Shown piece after piece: positions 9,305-18,650 of a stretch of 22,888 nt of DNA. Location of the stretch: the NCBI GenBank assembly GCA_013423325.1, contig BLJB01000387.1, positions 1 through 22,888 of the forward strand, given 5' to 3'. The DNA is from Usnea hakonensis (Eukaryota; Ascomycota; Lecanoromycetes; Lecanorales; Parmeliaceae). The notes beneath the pieces are model-generated. The model saw only the letters and a program-made list of their open reading frames with translations. It had not been told where the DNA came from and did no database searches. Position 1 is the first letter of the stretch. Every line of letters begins with the position of its first letter. The position numbers and the translations under genes were made by a program.

Positions 9305-11272
9305 CCGATAACCGCTAAGAGGTAATAAATGTAACTCTCTATACTATTATTTAGATTATTTCTCTACTATATTTATATAATATAATTTAAATGATCTAGA
9401 TCTATTCTATATAATCTAAAGTAGTTAATTCTTTATAGAATCGACTTAGATACCCTTCTTTACGATATAAATAGACTTTATATACTCCGTATCCCCTCTA
9501 AGTTCTAGAAGTTCTAGGAGTATTACTACTAATATCTATTCTAAAAGCTCGTTTCTAACTATTCTTATAATATATAAGATATATATAAATAGCCTTTAGA
9601 TCTTACTATTTATAATTACCTTATAGTATTATTAGTTATATAATAATAGGGGTAGAATTAGATTATAATCGATAGAGATCTCCTCCTTCTTTAAGTAACT
9701 CTACTACTATATTTTCGAGAAATTTCTAATACTCCTATCTATTCTCTAGTAGTTTATATAATTTAAATATATTTATAAGACTCCTATCTAAATATTAATA
9801 GAATAGAGGTATCCAGTTTCGATTATAGACTTATTAGAATATATATATAGCTATTAGAGTATTAAACCGATCTACCTCCCCTATATACTTATTATAGTAG
9901 TAGAATAGTTTTAGAATCTAGAATTTCTTTTTTTAAGTATCTTTTCTATTCTCCTTAAAAGTAGGTAAAATAATATATATATTAGTACTAGTTTTACTAG
10001 GATACTTCCTTTTTTTAAAGATAGATTTATTAACCTTCTTAATACTATATATAGTAGTTAATTCTAATACGAGATTATTATTCTACTAAGCTATTATAAG
10101 AACATCCTTCTAAACTACTATAGTAAATATACCGTATAGAATATTCTTTATAAACTCTTATTTTATCTTAATAAGTAATTTTAGGAGATCTCGTTAATCT
10201 AGCTTTATTATTCTATATATAGTAATTCCCCGATCTTTTAGGGCTATAGCTAGCTCCGGATAGATAAAGTAGTTATCTATAAAGAGAATAGTACCTTTTA
10301 GAAGCGTATCTAGAGCTAATTTAAATATTATTATTAAGGTTTCTTTAAGGCCTTTAGTTTTTAGCCTACCTTTAAGTCTCTATACCGAGGAATACTAGAC
10401 GTAATTATAGAGATAGTCGTTATTACTAATTATAAATAGCTTATATTCCTCCTTAATTAGCTTAGCTAGAGCTATTATTAAATAGGATATACGCCTAGTC
10501 TCCTTAATTATATACTTATTAATTACTATATAAGAACTAGGGGTCTATAAAGTCTTCTAATTCTTTCGAATCTCGCTAGTAAATAGAAGAAGCTTCTTAT
10601 ACTAGACTAGCTACTTTTATTAATTAGATCTAATAGTTATTAGATCCTCGTAAACTAGATTTAAATAGTATATATACTTATAGAGAAGAATATAGCGATT
10701 CCGAATTATTTTTTTAATAATAATTAGAGTAATAAGAGTAATTCTATTAGTTTTCTAGTAATTATAGATTATAGGAAAGTAAAAGATACCTATATAGATC
10801 TTAATAGCTATAAAGATCTTTAGTTCTAATATAGTAGTATTATACTAATAATAATCGCGAGAAGTCTAAATAGATATATATAAATTAGTATTATCCCAGA
10901 GTATTTCCTATATAGTAGTAGTCTATATAAAACTAAATATAGTTCGGGGAGTAAGAAATAAGTTACTCGGAAGATAATTAATAGCTAGCCGATATTTAAT
11001 TATTATTAGTTAATACTCTAGAAGGGGTAGAATACGTTAGAGAAGATTATTACGTTTTTTAAGAAATATTTATCTCTCTCTAGTCTTAGTACCCTTTTTT
11101 TATAGTATTAAGGCCTAATCTAATTCGTCCTTATTAGAGATAGATAAGGTCGTAATTTAGGCTATATTAGACTTTAATTAGTTAATTAATTAAATGATTT
11201 TATATAGAGAGTATTTTTTTATAGGGGAAGAAACTCGCTTAAATTTGTTGTCAAGGCCTCGGCGGTTATCGG
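9305..11272 (-). mobile_element. piggyBac-type DNA transposon relic (1968 bp) in the E2 5' LTR
   Basis: The ends are a perfect 11-bp inverted repeat: CCGATAACCGC at 9305-9315 and GCGGTTATCGG at 11262-11272. Comparison with the uninterrupted E2 LTR shows that the insertion, including one duplicated AT (9303-9304 and 11273-11274), is exactly 1970 bases. The interior encodes a piggyBac-like transposase on the minus strand. The element is RIPed throughout. A 2-bp AT duplication is unusual for this superfamily, which normally uses TTAA. Confidence 0.8.
9370..11190 (-). pseudogene. piggyBac-like (DDE_Tnp_1_7) transposase remnant
   Basis: Reading the minus strand in one frame gives motifs of the piggyBac transposase in order. 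IDNYFIYPELAIALKDRGI (10220-10280 on the plus coordinate) contains the second catalytic Asp in the family's DNYF box. VLIIA**NNNLVLELTTI resembles the W.DN..V...ST block. YNKYIGEVDRFNTLIA (about 9855-9900) corresponds to YNK.MGGVD.xD with the third Asp. After that comes NRNWIPLFY*YLDRSLINIFKLYK, matching the conserved C-terminal helix region. A Cys/His-containing tail follows near 9450-9500. The enzyme would excise and reinsert the transposon. Many TAA/TAG codons inactivate it. The N-terminal third is poorly readable, so the start is approximate. Confidence 0.75.
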
Positions 11273-11274
11273 AT

Positions 11275-11393
11275 AGAGCTTAGCGAGCCTTAGTACGCAC
11301 TATAAGAAGGATTCTTCCTATAGATACTCTTTCTTCGATATATATTATTACTATTCTATATTATATAATACTAGTTATTAATATTTCGTAATA
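11275..11393 (+). repeat. E2 5' LTR, right portion
   Basis: Remaining 119 bases of the LTR, matching 21526-21644 nearly base for base (CTTAGCGAGCCTTAGTACGC and onward) and ending CGTAATA just before the primer site. Confidence 0.85.
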
Positions 11394-11395
11394 GA

Positions 11396-11409
11396 TAATA
11401 GTAACACTT
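11396..11409 (+). other. E2 primer binding site (RIPed)
   Basis: TAATAGTAACACTT lies two bases inside the 5' LTR and differs from the E3 site TGGTAGCAACACCC only by G-to-A and C-to-T changes. Confidence 0.65.
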
Positions 11410-11878
11410 CGGTTACTATCTATATAAATACGATAGATAATCTAGTAGATCTACTATTTAGTAATATATAAAGCCTATATTAATATCTAATAGTATAACG
11501 CTCTAAGCCGGTCCTCTTATATACTCGTAGTTATCGAGTACTATTTAATATATCGTCTATTAAATCGATCCTTTTACTAGGCCTATCGATAATACTATAT
11601 ACGACTAGTTCTAGAAGTATAAAGAGTACTATACTAAAGTAGTAGACCTATAGTAAATACGTAAATACTACTTCTAGAAGTATAAAGCGAAAGCCTAGAA
11701 GCTTATTTAAAAGGCTAATACTCTACCCCGTTACTACTATAAAGAAAGCTAGTATTAATAATAAGTAAAGATCCTTCAAAATTATATAGACTATATTCGG
11801 TAAGTAGAAAAGTAGGTAAAAGAAGAGACTATAAAAGAGTAAGCCGTAAAGGCTAAATAAGAGTTTAACGAGCAATAG
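11410..11878 (+). pseudogene. E2 ORF, 5' part: Gln/Lys/Glu-rich coiled-coil-like protein, not recognised
   Basis: Reading from 11402 in frame 2 (for example the GAC codon at 11645) gives an open frame broken only by TAA/TAG codons, consistent with CAA/CAG/TGG hit by RIP. From 11582 it is rich in Lys, Glu, Tyr and presumed Gln (KYKEYYTKVV, KYKAKA, VKILQNYIDYIR, VKEETIKE, AVKAK), with the spacing of a coiled coil. E3 inserted between codons after 11878, so the same frame resumes at 20662. It occupies the place of gag but shows no similarity that I can see to the E1/E3/F gag. It could be a very divergent gag, a captured host sequence, or an ORF special to this non-autonomous family. Function unknown. 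Confidence 0.6.
11874..11878. repeat. E3 target-site duplication, left copy (AATAG)
   Basis: AATAG directly before the 5' LTR; identical copy at 20657-20661. Removing E3 restores the E2 reading frame across the junction. Confidence 0.85.
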
Positions 11879-12035
11879 TGCTACGGCAGGGATCCGAGCC
11901 TTGGCATTGCCATTGGCTCTTGCCAATTCACTAGGTCTTGGCATTCACTACTTGTATTCACTTTCTTCTAGATAGATTCATCATTCATACATTCATACCA
12001 CATCATGATTCACATCATACCATTATGCCTTTACA
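11879..12035 (+). repeat. E3 5' LTR (157 bp)
   Basis: Begins TGCTACGGCAGGG and ends CCTTTACA (originally GCA). It aligns without gaps to 20500-20656. Three of the 12 transitions look like RIP in this copy and nine in the other. It contains repeated TTCATCATTCAT-like pyrimidine/AT motifs but no clear TATA box. Confidence 0.9.
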
Positions 12036-12038
12036 GAA

Positions 12039-12052
12039 TGGTAGCAACACCC
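12039..12052 (+). other. E3 tRNA primer binding site
   Basis: TGGTAGCAACACCC starts three bases after the 5' LTR. The first seven bases (TGGTAGC) equal the start of the known primer site complementary to fungal initiator tRNA-Met (TGGTAGCGCC in Ty1), after which the match ends. RIPed versions occupy the same place in E1 and E2. Which tRNA is used is not settled. Confidence 0.6.
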
Positions 12053-12077
12053 ATTTTACACTAATAGCTACTATCGA

Positions 12078-14330
12078 TTGGCTACCGGCACACCAGATCC
12101 ACCAGACGTAATCGTATCACCAGGATTGCGTCATTACTTTCGTCATTACTTCCGCTACTGCCTTTTGCTACTCTCTATAACAGCCTTTCACAGGCACTCA
12201 ATCATTACTCCAGTTGCTACAATCACCAAAGGCTTCATTGCTTCATCCGCCCTTTTAGACTCTTTTGCAGTACGGCACCTACTAACAGCCTTCACAAGCC
12301 GTCTACGGTAGCCTTCTAGAGGCCTCCTACTACCTTTTTAGACTTGCTACAATCAATTATAGTAGCCTTCCACAGGCTACCTACACCACCCTTTCGGTTA
12401 CCGCAAAGTAGTCAAGCTAGCCTACCAACTACAAGTCGAAAGCAGCACTATCACCCTAGATACCGCTACTCTAACTACTGCCTATAAGATAGCAGAATTT
12501 GCGGAAACTAATCACCCACATCTGCAATTAATCGAACATTCGACTACCATCTATATCCACTATATTGTAAAGCACCTTCCTAATCCAGCTTCAGCTCGGC
12601 CTCGACAACAGCCGTCTGATAGAGACCGTCGTACACGGGTACGCTCACAGTCTATTAATCCGTCTTAGCCACCCTCCTAGGCAATTAACAAGTCTACCCT
12701 TCGAGGTGCTCTTAGACGATTTAATACGGTAACAAGAGACCTTAGAGAGTTACTATTACAACCTCCGTCACTAATTACTACTAGGTCTAGCACTCCTAAT
12801 CCAAGTACTCCGGATCCGGCTACCGTATCTGACAGGCAATACCTTCTTGCTGCCTCTGGCACCGCTCTGCCGGAGTCTCCTATAATACCTCGTGCCGTAA
12901 CTAGACTACCGAAGCCTTCCGGTACTGCCTCGTTAAAGCCTTCCGATATAGGTAATATAAGATAGAACTCTAGCTAAGGGCAGAATAGCTAGCCGGCTCC
13001 TCTAACGGTAGATCCCGAACTCCTATAAGCTATACGTTAAATAATACGAGACGATATAAGAGTCCTAAGAGATAACCTCCGCAATACTATATAATAGTAG
13101 CCTGCGGTATAAGCGTTACTATAGCCTATATATTAGCCTCTATCGTAATCTATATCTGAGAGGAAGCTACGGGTTGAAGACTTAGGATACTTCGATCTAG
13201 ACTACGAGAGTAAGTATAATAAGGCTATTATTAGTATTAGACAATATATCTACTACCGTAATATATTTATCTAGATTGATTACCTTAAGGATCTTACTAA
13301 GACGTATTCTAATACTAATATAAGACTAATAATTATTTAAGCTCTACGTAGTAGTACCTTAATTTAGTACTCTACTAAGCTTAGTAAGCTTAAAAAGGAT
13401 TTACTATATAACGCCTTAATAGACCGTTAGTATACTACGATTACTAATAGATTTAAAGAAAAGGGCCCTAATATATAGGACAGGTTAGACCGTTATAGCT
13501 ACTCGTTATAGGATACTAAGAATAGACGTACCCCGCGAGCCTATATATAAGATATCATTCGGTATACTAAAGCTATAGGATTACCGTTATATAACCAACT
13601 GTTACTTGCCTATACTAAGATACACTTTAAATTCCGGATCCACCTGGTAGAGCCTACCGTAGCCACCACCCTTGCTAGCTTTCTTGATCAGCTAGATACC
13701 AAGCAAAATGCCTTTTGCGACATTGCACGAGACGAGCTAGGTGGTGGCAGAAGCCTTCAACAAGTGAGCAGGAACAACAGAGGTAAGCAACCGCAGTACC
13801 AGTCCAACCGGCCGCAGGAGACACGTCAGGTTCCATCGCGACCTTTTGTGCCAGCCTACCAGCCTACATCCTACCAGTACCAGTATCCTCCATATCGATA
13901 TGGGCAGCCATACCAGAATGGCTATCAAGGCAACCGTCCATATCAGAGCAACAGTAACACTCCACAGGCGTTACCGCAACTTCCAAATACAAATCGGCAG
14001 CCTCAAGTAGCTCAAACAGGTCAAGGATACGGCACTCAAGCCTATCCCAACAAAGCACTACCGCAACAGGGCGGGTACATAAAGCAAGAACCCTCCGGCA
14101 ATTTCAATAATACCGCAAGAGGCTACAACAGGCCTCAAAGACCTCAGAGGCCTCGTGAAGCCTTTCGCAACCGCCCTCGTGCTGCGGCTTACCAAGGCGA
14201 GGACATAGAAGAGCAGCATCTTAACGATCCTAACGAAGGTAATACTAATAAGGATTACGGTAACGAGGAAGCTAAAGAAGGCTTCTATAATAATAAAGAT
14301 CTATTATACTACTACTTATAGGAAGACGAA
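12078..14330 (+). pseudogene. gag: E3 Gag domain
   Basis: Gag coats the RNA and builds the particle. The N-terminal third (12078-12660) is scarcely RIPed and holds a Thr/Ser/Pro-rich region with the repeated cassette AFTSRLR.PS. The middle (12900-13560) is heavily RIPed but reads capsid-like sequence such as VEDLGYFDLDYESKYNKA and KEKGPNI. From 13590 it is again clean: IHLVEPTVATTLASFLDQLD, the counterpart of the F and antisense gag block, followed by a Gln/Asn/Tyr/Pro-rich tail of about 150 residues (YQYQYPPYRYGQPYQNGYQG) with Arg-Pro-Gln-Arg repeats, and an acidic end. No zinc knuckle is visible; the basic, disordered tail may do the RNA binding. Confidence 0.7.
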
Positions 14331-15480
14331 TTTCAGTCTAATATATACTTTACTAGCCTATTATAGCCTTTATTATTTACCTATCGCTCCTATCAAGTAC
14401 TATTTACGTCTAAAAATCTATTATATAAATATCTAAGAAGTCGGGAGTACTAACAATTAAAGCTAACTTCTACTTCTAAGAAAATAACTTCTAAGGCTAC
14501 TATTATAAATCAGAAATCGACTTCTAAAGCCTTCGTCAATCATGCTCGCAAAGGCACTACTAAAATCATTAAGTCAAATGCCGAGAAGTCTGCGAAGTAA
14601 TCGCAATCTACTCCTAGACATTTGCTACGATTGTACTACTACTTGCGTATAGTAGTAAAATTAAGCCCTACTACTATAGCAGAAATAATCTATTAGGATA
14701 CTAGATACTCTATTACCCTTATAGATCGTGGCTTTCTAAAATTATAGCTACTAAAGTATACTATCCTTAGGAAGGATTTACTACTTGTAGTACGCGGAAT
14801 CGGATTAAGCCACCACTCTACTACGGAATATATTAATCTGGACATCTATATACTAGGAAGGTATAATGGTCGAGCTACTAACACCTTAATCTAGCGTCCC
14901 GCCTTCGTAGTTAATAATCTTAGACTAAAGATACTTATCGGAATAGATGTCCTAGCCGTAGAAGATATTAACTTAACGATCTCTATACGTACTAGCTATA
15001 TTAGTAGCTGTCGTACTATATTTAACCTTACGGTAACGCTAATAAGGCCCTTTATTAAGCAAGATATCATACTTAAAAAGCCTATTACTATTCCTACTAA
15101 GTCTTATTTCGTAATTCTAATAGAGCGTTACGAGTTGCCTACTAGAGACTATATATTTAAGCTAGCGGATAGATACCCTATCGTACTATTTGCCTCGTTA
15201 GTCGATTCATCCTTCCATACGGTACTAGCTAGGAACGACTCTGACGAGCCTATCAGCCTCCCTAGAAGGCTTCGAATCGGATCCGTTATAGATATTGAAG
15301 CTAACGGATACTACCATATCTCGTCACAAGAAGCTAACCTAGCTATCAAGCTTCCTAAGCAGGCCTATATGGCCTTATAGAGCGAAAAAGCTTTTGCTCA
15401 GCTAGCAGGCACATTGCGGAAGCCTCCGGAGCCTAACGCAACTGAATTTGAGAAGCCTTCATGTAACCCTGCTAGGGAAC
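14331..15480 (+). pseudogene. E3 aspartic protease and pre-RT region
   Basis: The protease signature Asp-Thr-Gly reads Asp-Thr-Arg at 14697-14705 (GGA changed to AGA), followed by YSITLIDRGFLKL. The second conserved block, LKILIGIDVLA, with Asp codon at 14946-14948, is intact. A clean stretch at 15135-15380 reads RYELPTRDYIFKLADRYP and a beta-rich domain (RRLRIGSVIDIEANGYYHIS) that I would place in the linker between protease and RT. The region would release mature Gag and Pol proteins by cleavage. It is inactive because of the Gly-to-Arg change and several stops. Confidence 0.65.
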
Positions 15481-15770
15481 TGCGGCAGGCTTTTACAAGT
15501 CGCCTTCGGAAGCCTTCTACAGGCACCCCTCATAAGACTACCCTACCAAATGGAGTGACAGTCTATAGTACCGACGAGGATGTCGCAAAGCTTACCGCAA
15601 TTATCGATAAGTTTGCAGAGCTGTGGCATGACAAGGGCGGTGCTGTCGATCTGCCGCAAGAGGACTGGATGAGGATCCCATTACGTCCAGGCTGGGAATC
15701 CAAGATCACTGGAAAGCCAAAAGTCTATCACCTAGGTATCAAGGACCGTGCCATTGTCGATAGAGTATTC
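15414..15770 (+). pseudogene. E3 pre-RT and start of reverse transcriptase, truncated by inverted insert
   Basis: An almost unmutated segment in the polyprotein frame. It holds a Lys-Pro-Ser-rich cassette (AFTSRLRKPSTGTP, 15489-15530), then TTLPNGVTVYSTDEDVAKL and RIPLRPGWESKITGKPKVY, the conserved approach to the RT fingers, ending IKDRAIVDRVF at 15768-15770. In element F the homologous NIF is followed by 20 residues and then PIFIV; in E3 those 20 codons are gone and an inverted 846-bp segment is in their place. Confidence 0.75.
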
Positions 15771-16616
15771 TTGGTCCTCATGAGTGCTTTCATACTCATG
15801 AGATCCAGAATCCTGGGAAAATTCATCTCTTTCCAAGGGTTGGTCTTCTGCCGCATGGTACTGATATGATCCCATGGATCTGTCATACTCATCGTCGAGA
15901 CTTTCCCGTACTTCCTCACCATGGAACGCCTTTTGGGAAGGCTGCTGGTAACGGTTTTGGCTGTTACCGTAACCCGGTCCTTGGTTGCTTTGACCGTAGG
16001 CAGGCCGATATGGGTATGGCTGCGGTTGTCTGTTGGCGTTATTGAAAGTAGGCTGGAAAGGGGGGCGATTCTGGGAATTCTGTGCCTGCGGCAGTGGCAA
16101 ATTTGACCTGTTTGGATTGTCGGTAATTTGCAGTTTTGGTTGCCCAGGCTGATTTGCGTTTGGTTGCGGTAGCCTGGCTGGGTAATTGCTTGCATAGCGA
16201 GACTGATTTGACTGGTAAGCTTGAGGATTCTGGTACTGATAAGTGGAGTAACGGGGTTGTGGCTCATATTGATATGAAGGACGGACGTCTGGTCGATTGT
16301 CTGTCCGATTTGGACCTTGACCAGAGCCTTGTTGTCCACCACGATTTGAATTGTACTGACCATATTGCCCAGTGTTTCTGTTGTCGTAACGAGGCTGCCG
16401 GTTTGACTGGAAGGAATTTGCGGCAGCGGCATTTCTTCCTCCTTGTCGGCTGGCATAAGCCCACCACTGATATTTACATTCGTCGAGAATCTTTAGAAAA
16501 GAATTGACGGTTGCGTCTTCGCTAGGCTTCTTGATGTCTCTCCGTAGTTCTAAGTCGATAAACTTCAAGCCCAGGGACGCCTCGAGTACACTAAGCACGC
16601 CACACCCTTTTGCTGG
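15771..16616 (-). pseudogene. gag: Inverted gag C-terminal fragment from a second Gypsy lineage, inside E3 pol
   Basis: The minus strand carries the longest open frame in the window (300 codons, 16634 down to 15732, including flanking antisense pol at both ends). It begins with the conserved Gag block (FIDLELRRDIKKPSEDATV, NSFLKILDE, YQWWAYASRQGGRNA) and continues as a Gln/Asn/Tyr/Pro-rich tail (PPFQPTFNNANRQPQPYPYR) with an acidic end. It has the same architecture as the E3 gag end (13590-14230) but only loosely similar residues, so it comes from another lineage. It is not RIPed, and neither are its immediate flanks. Its capsid N-terminus is missing. I see no LTR, inverted repeat or target duplication at its edges. 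It may be a template-switch product made during reverse transcription. Confidence 0.75.
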
Positions 16617-17400
16617 CCTGTCTTTGTGGTCCATAAAATGGTAGACGGAAAGGACGAAGGACGGCCCGTTATAAATATTAGAATATTAAACTAGGTATTA
16701 ATTCGCGATACTTACCCCTTACCTCCGCAAGACGATATTATTACCCTAATAGCTAGTTGTCGCTTTATAACCTACGTCGATAGTACCGCTTTCTTCTACC
16801 AATGGAGGGTATACCCGTCAGACCGGTATAAGTAGACTGTGGTTACTTATAGAGGTTAAGAGACCTTTAACGTACCGCTTATAGACTACTATAATTTATC
16901 TACCTATATCTAGCGGTAGACTAATCGTCTACTTCGTGACTTCAAGGACTTCGTAAAAGGATATATAGATAATATTATTATATTCTCGAAGATACTAGAA
17001 GAATATTTAATATATCTATATTAGATCTTTACGCTTTTCTTACGTATTGGCGTCGTACTTAAGCCTATTAAGTCCTTCCTTAGTTACCCTAATATATAAT
17101 TACTAGGGTAACGAGTTGACTCCTTTAGTCTCTTAACCCCTGAGTAGCGCCTTACTATAATTAGTAAGCTTCAATTTCCGCATATACTTAGAGTACTAGA
17201 AACGTACCTAGGGATAACCGGATATTTGCGTAACTATATTGCGTGGTACGCACAAATCGCTAAACCACTCCAGGATCGAAAGATAGAGCTACTGAAGCCG
17301 TCCCTAAAGGGTAGCCGTAAACGAAAGACCTTTTCTACTACTACTCGCCTTATAGAGCCTACTATAGTAGAGCTGGAATCTTTCGCTACCTTATAGCGCC
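16617..17400 (+). pseudogene. E3 reverse transcriptase core
   Basis: Resumes at PVFVVHKMVDGKDEGRPVI in the original frame. Readable RT motifs are YPLPPQDDI, ITYVDSTAFFYQW with the first catalytic Asp intact (16779-16781), RDFKDFVKGY, and YIDNIIIFSK at 16962-16991, where the second Asp of the YxDD box has become Asn (GAT to AAT). Thumb and connection sequences follow (LETYLGITGYLRNYIAWYAQ, IAKPLQDRK). About eight RIP-type stops are present. The domain lacks the 20 codons replaced by the inverted segment, so it would be dead even without RIP. Confidence 0.8.
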
Positions 17401-18104
17401 TATTTAGTAAGCCTTCTTATTTGACTTATTTCTCACCTAACAAGGTCCTTTATATCAATATAGATATATCAAAGGAATTCGGGTTTAGTATTATCGTTTA
17501 CCATGATGGCGAAATGCCTTGCGGTAAAGGCGGGAGAGACCTGAGAGAAGAGGAAATCCCACCAAAGCCAGCAAGGTCTACATCTACCGTACCTATATCA
17601 TCAGCAACCATAGCATATACCACCAAGGGACGGAAGAAAATACGTCCTATTATATTTTTAAGTCGTCTACTTACTACTATAGAGGCAAACTACTGGCCTA
17701 CGGAATTAGAAGTCGCTACTTTAGTATAGACTATCCGCAAAATCCGCCACCTAGTCGAATTAAGTAGATATAAGGTCATTATCTTTACTAACTATTCGGC
17801 AACTACCAATATAGCTAAGTAATCCTCACTAAATACCGTCTCCACGTTGCGGTTAAACTTGAGACTTGTTAGGGCATCTCAATACCTTTAAACCTTCGAT
17901 CTCGACGTGCGTCACAAGCCAGGGAAGTCCAATATGATACCTAACGCACTCTCGAGACTGGCTAGTAATAATCATGATAACTCTCTACCGCAATACTCGG
18001 AGCTTAATATGTTATATGCGTATACTACCACCTTGGTCAATATAACTGATGAGTTCAAATAACGGATTACTAAAGGATATAATACTGACCCCGCCTGGAA
18101 GAAG
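17401..18104 (+). pseudogene. E3 RNase H domain
   Basis: Largely readable: VLYINIDISKEFGFSIIVYH with the first catalytic Asp at 17463-17465, then a clean insert of about 30 residues (MPCGKGGRDLREEEIPPKPA), RPIIFLSRLLTTIEANYWPT, ELEVATLV, and a late block with DLDVRHKPGKSNMIPNALSR. The last is the conserved end of Gypsy RNase H. It removes template RNA during cDNA synthesis. A stop at 17727-17729 (TAG, from CAG or TGG) and a few others are RIP-type. Confidence 0.75.
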
Positions 18105-18650
18105 GTGCTTACTATATTGCGTTCAGAGGATAAAAAGATACAGAGTCCCAAGGACGGAACCAAACTCCCTTTTATATCGGGGGAGACTACGGCAGTCACG
18201 AATAATGCTCCTAATAGCATTGCGGTACCCCCGGAAGTTATTAATACTCCACCGGAAACTACCGTTGTAACACCTTCGAATAATACTTCCAATGCTGCAA
18301 GAGGCTACAATAGGCCTCAGAGATCTCACATTAGACCTAGACCTACCGAGTCGCGTACTATTGCTATAAGATTACCGAAACCTCCCACGGTCGCAACAAG
18401 TAACGATGCTCCCAATACGGTAATACGAGCATAACAGCAGTCGCAGAAGGCTTCTATAACTAAACCCTTACGACATACTACAACCCCTGCTACATTACCA
18501 AAGCCTACCGCAACGGCCTCGAGATCTCACATCGGACCCATAGAGACACCGGCTATTGCTATCAGGATACTAAAGCCTAACTTACCGAAGCCTTCTATAA
18601 CCGCTATATTCCTAGTTAAGGTACCTAATAAGTTACCTAATCGTTTAATC
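18105..18650 (+). pseudogene. E3 Pro/Thr/Ser-rich linker between RNase H and integrase
   Basis: The frame is open to 18434 and then continues through a few TAA/TAG codons. Composition is low-complexity, rich in Pro, Thr, Asn, Ala and Lys-Pro repeats. It contains NNTSNAARGYNRPQRSHIRP, a near copy of the gag tail segment NNTARGYNRPQR at 14107-14142, also similar at DNA level (GCAAGAGGCTACAA, AGGCCTCA). Chromoviruses usually have a short spacer here, so about 180 residues is long. It probably acts as a flexible tether; no enzyme motif is present. Confidence 0.6.

Noticed and set aside
9305..11272. Helitron insertion between A and T
   Set aside because: There are perfect inverted ends and a DDE-type transposase, with no CTRR end and no Rep/helicase.
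9302..11275. TA duplication with a Tc1/mariner/Fot1-type element at this size
   Set aside because: The element could also be bounded as TCC...GGA with TA on both sides and has Fot1-like length. However, the uninterrupted E2 LTR keeps TATA, which fits AT duplication exactly and not TA, and the transposase motifs are piggyBac-like.
11723..11944. 73-codon minus-strand frame with a hydrophobic stretch
   Set aside because: It spans the E2/E3 junction and the E3 LTR, so it cannot be an ancestral gene. The hydrophobicity comes from antisense reading of Lys/Glu-rich coding sequence.
12677..14058. Minus-strand frames of 61, 63 and 64 codons over E3 gag
   Set aside because: They are antisense to gag, which is supported by homology with E1 and F and by the shared polyprotein frame.
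15728..16507. Other open frames over the inverted gag (242 and 67 codons on minus, 61 and 123 on plus)
   Set aside because: They are shadows of the 300-codon minus frame, with no gag-like block and odd composition.
17972..18329. Minus-strand frames of 106 and 68 codons and a 73-codon plus frame
   Set aside because: Shadows of the E3 pol linker, which is in the correct polyprotein frame and is supported by the repeated gag-like motif.
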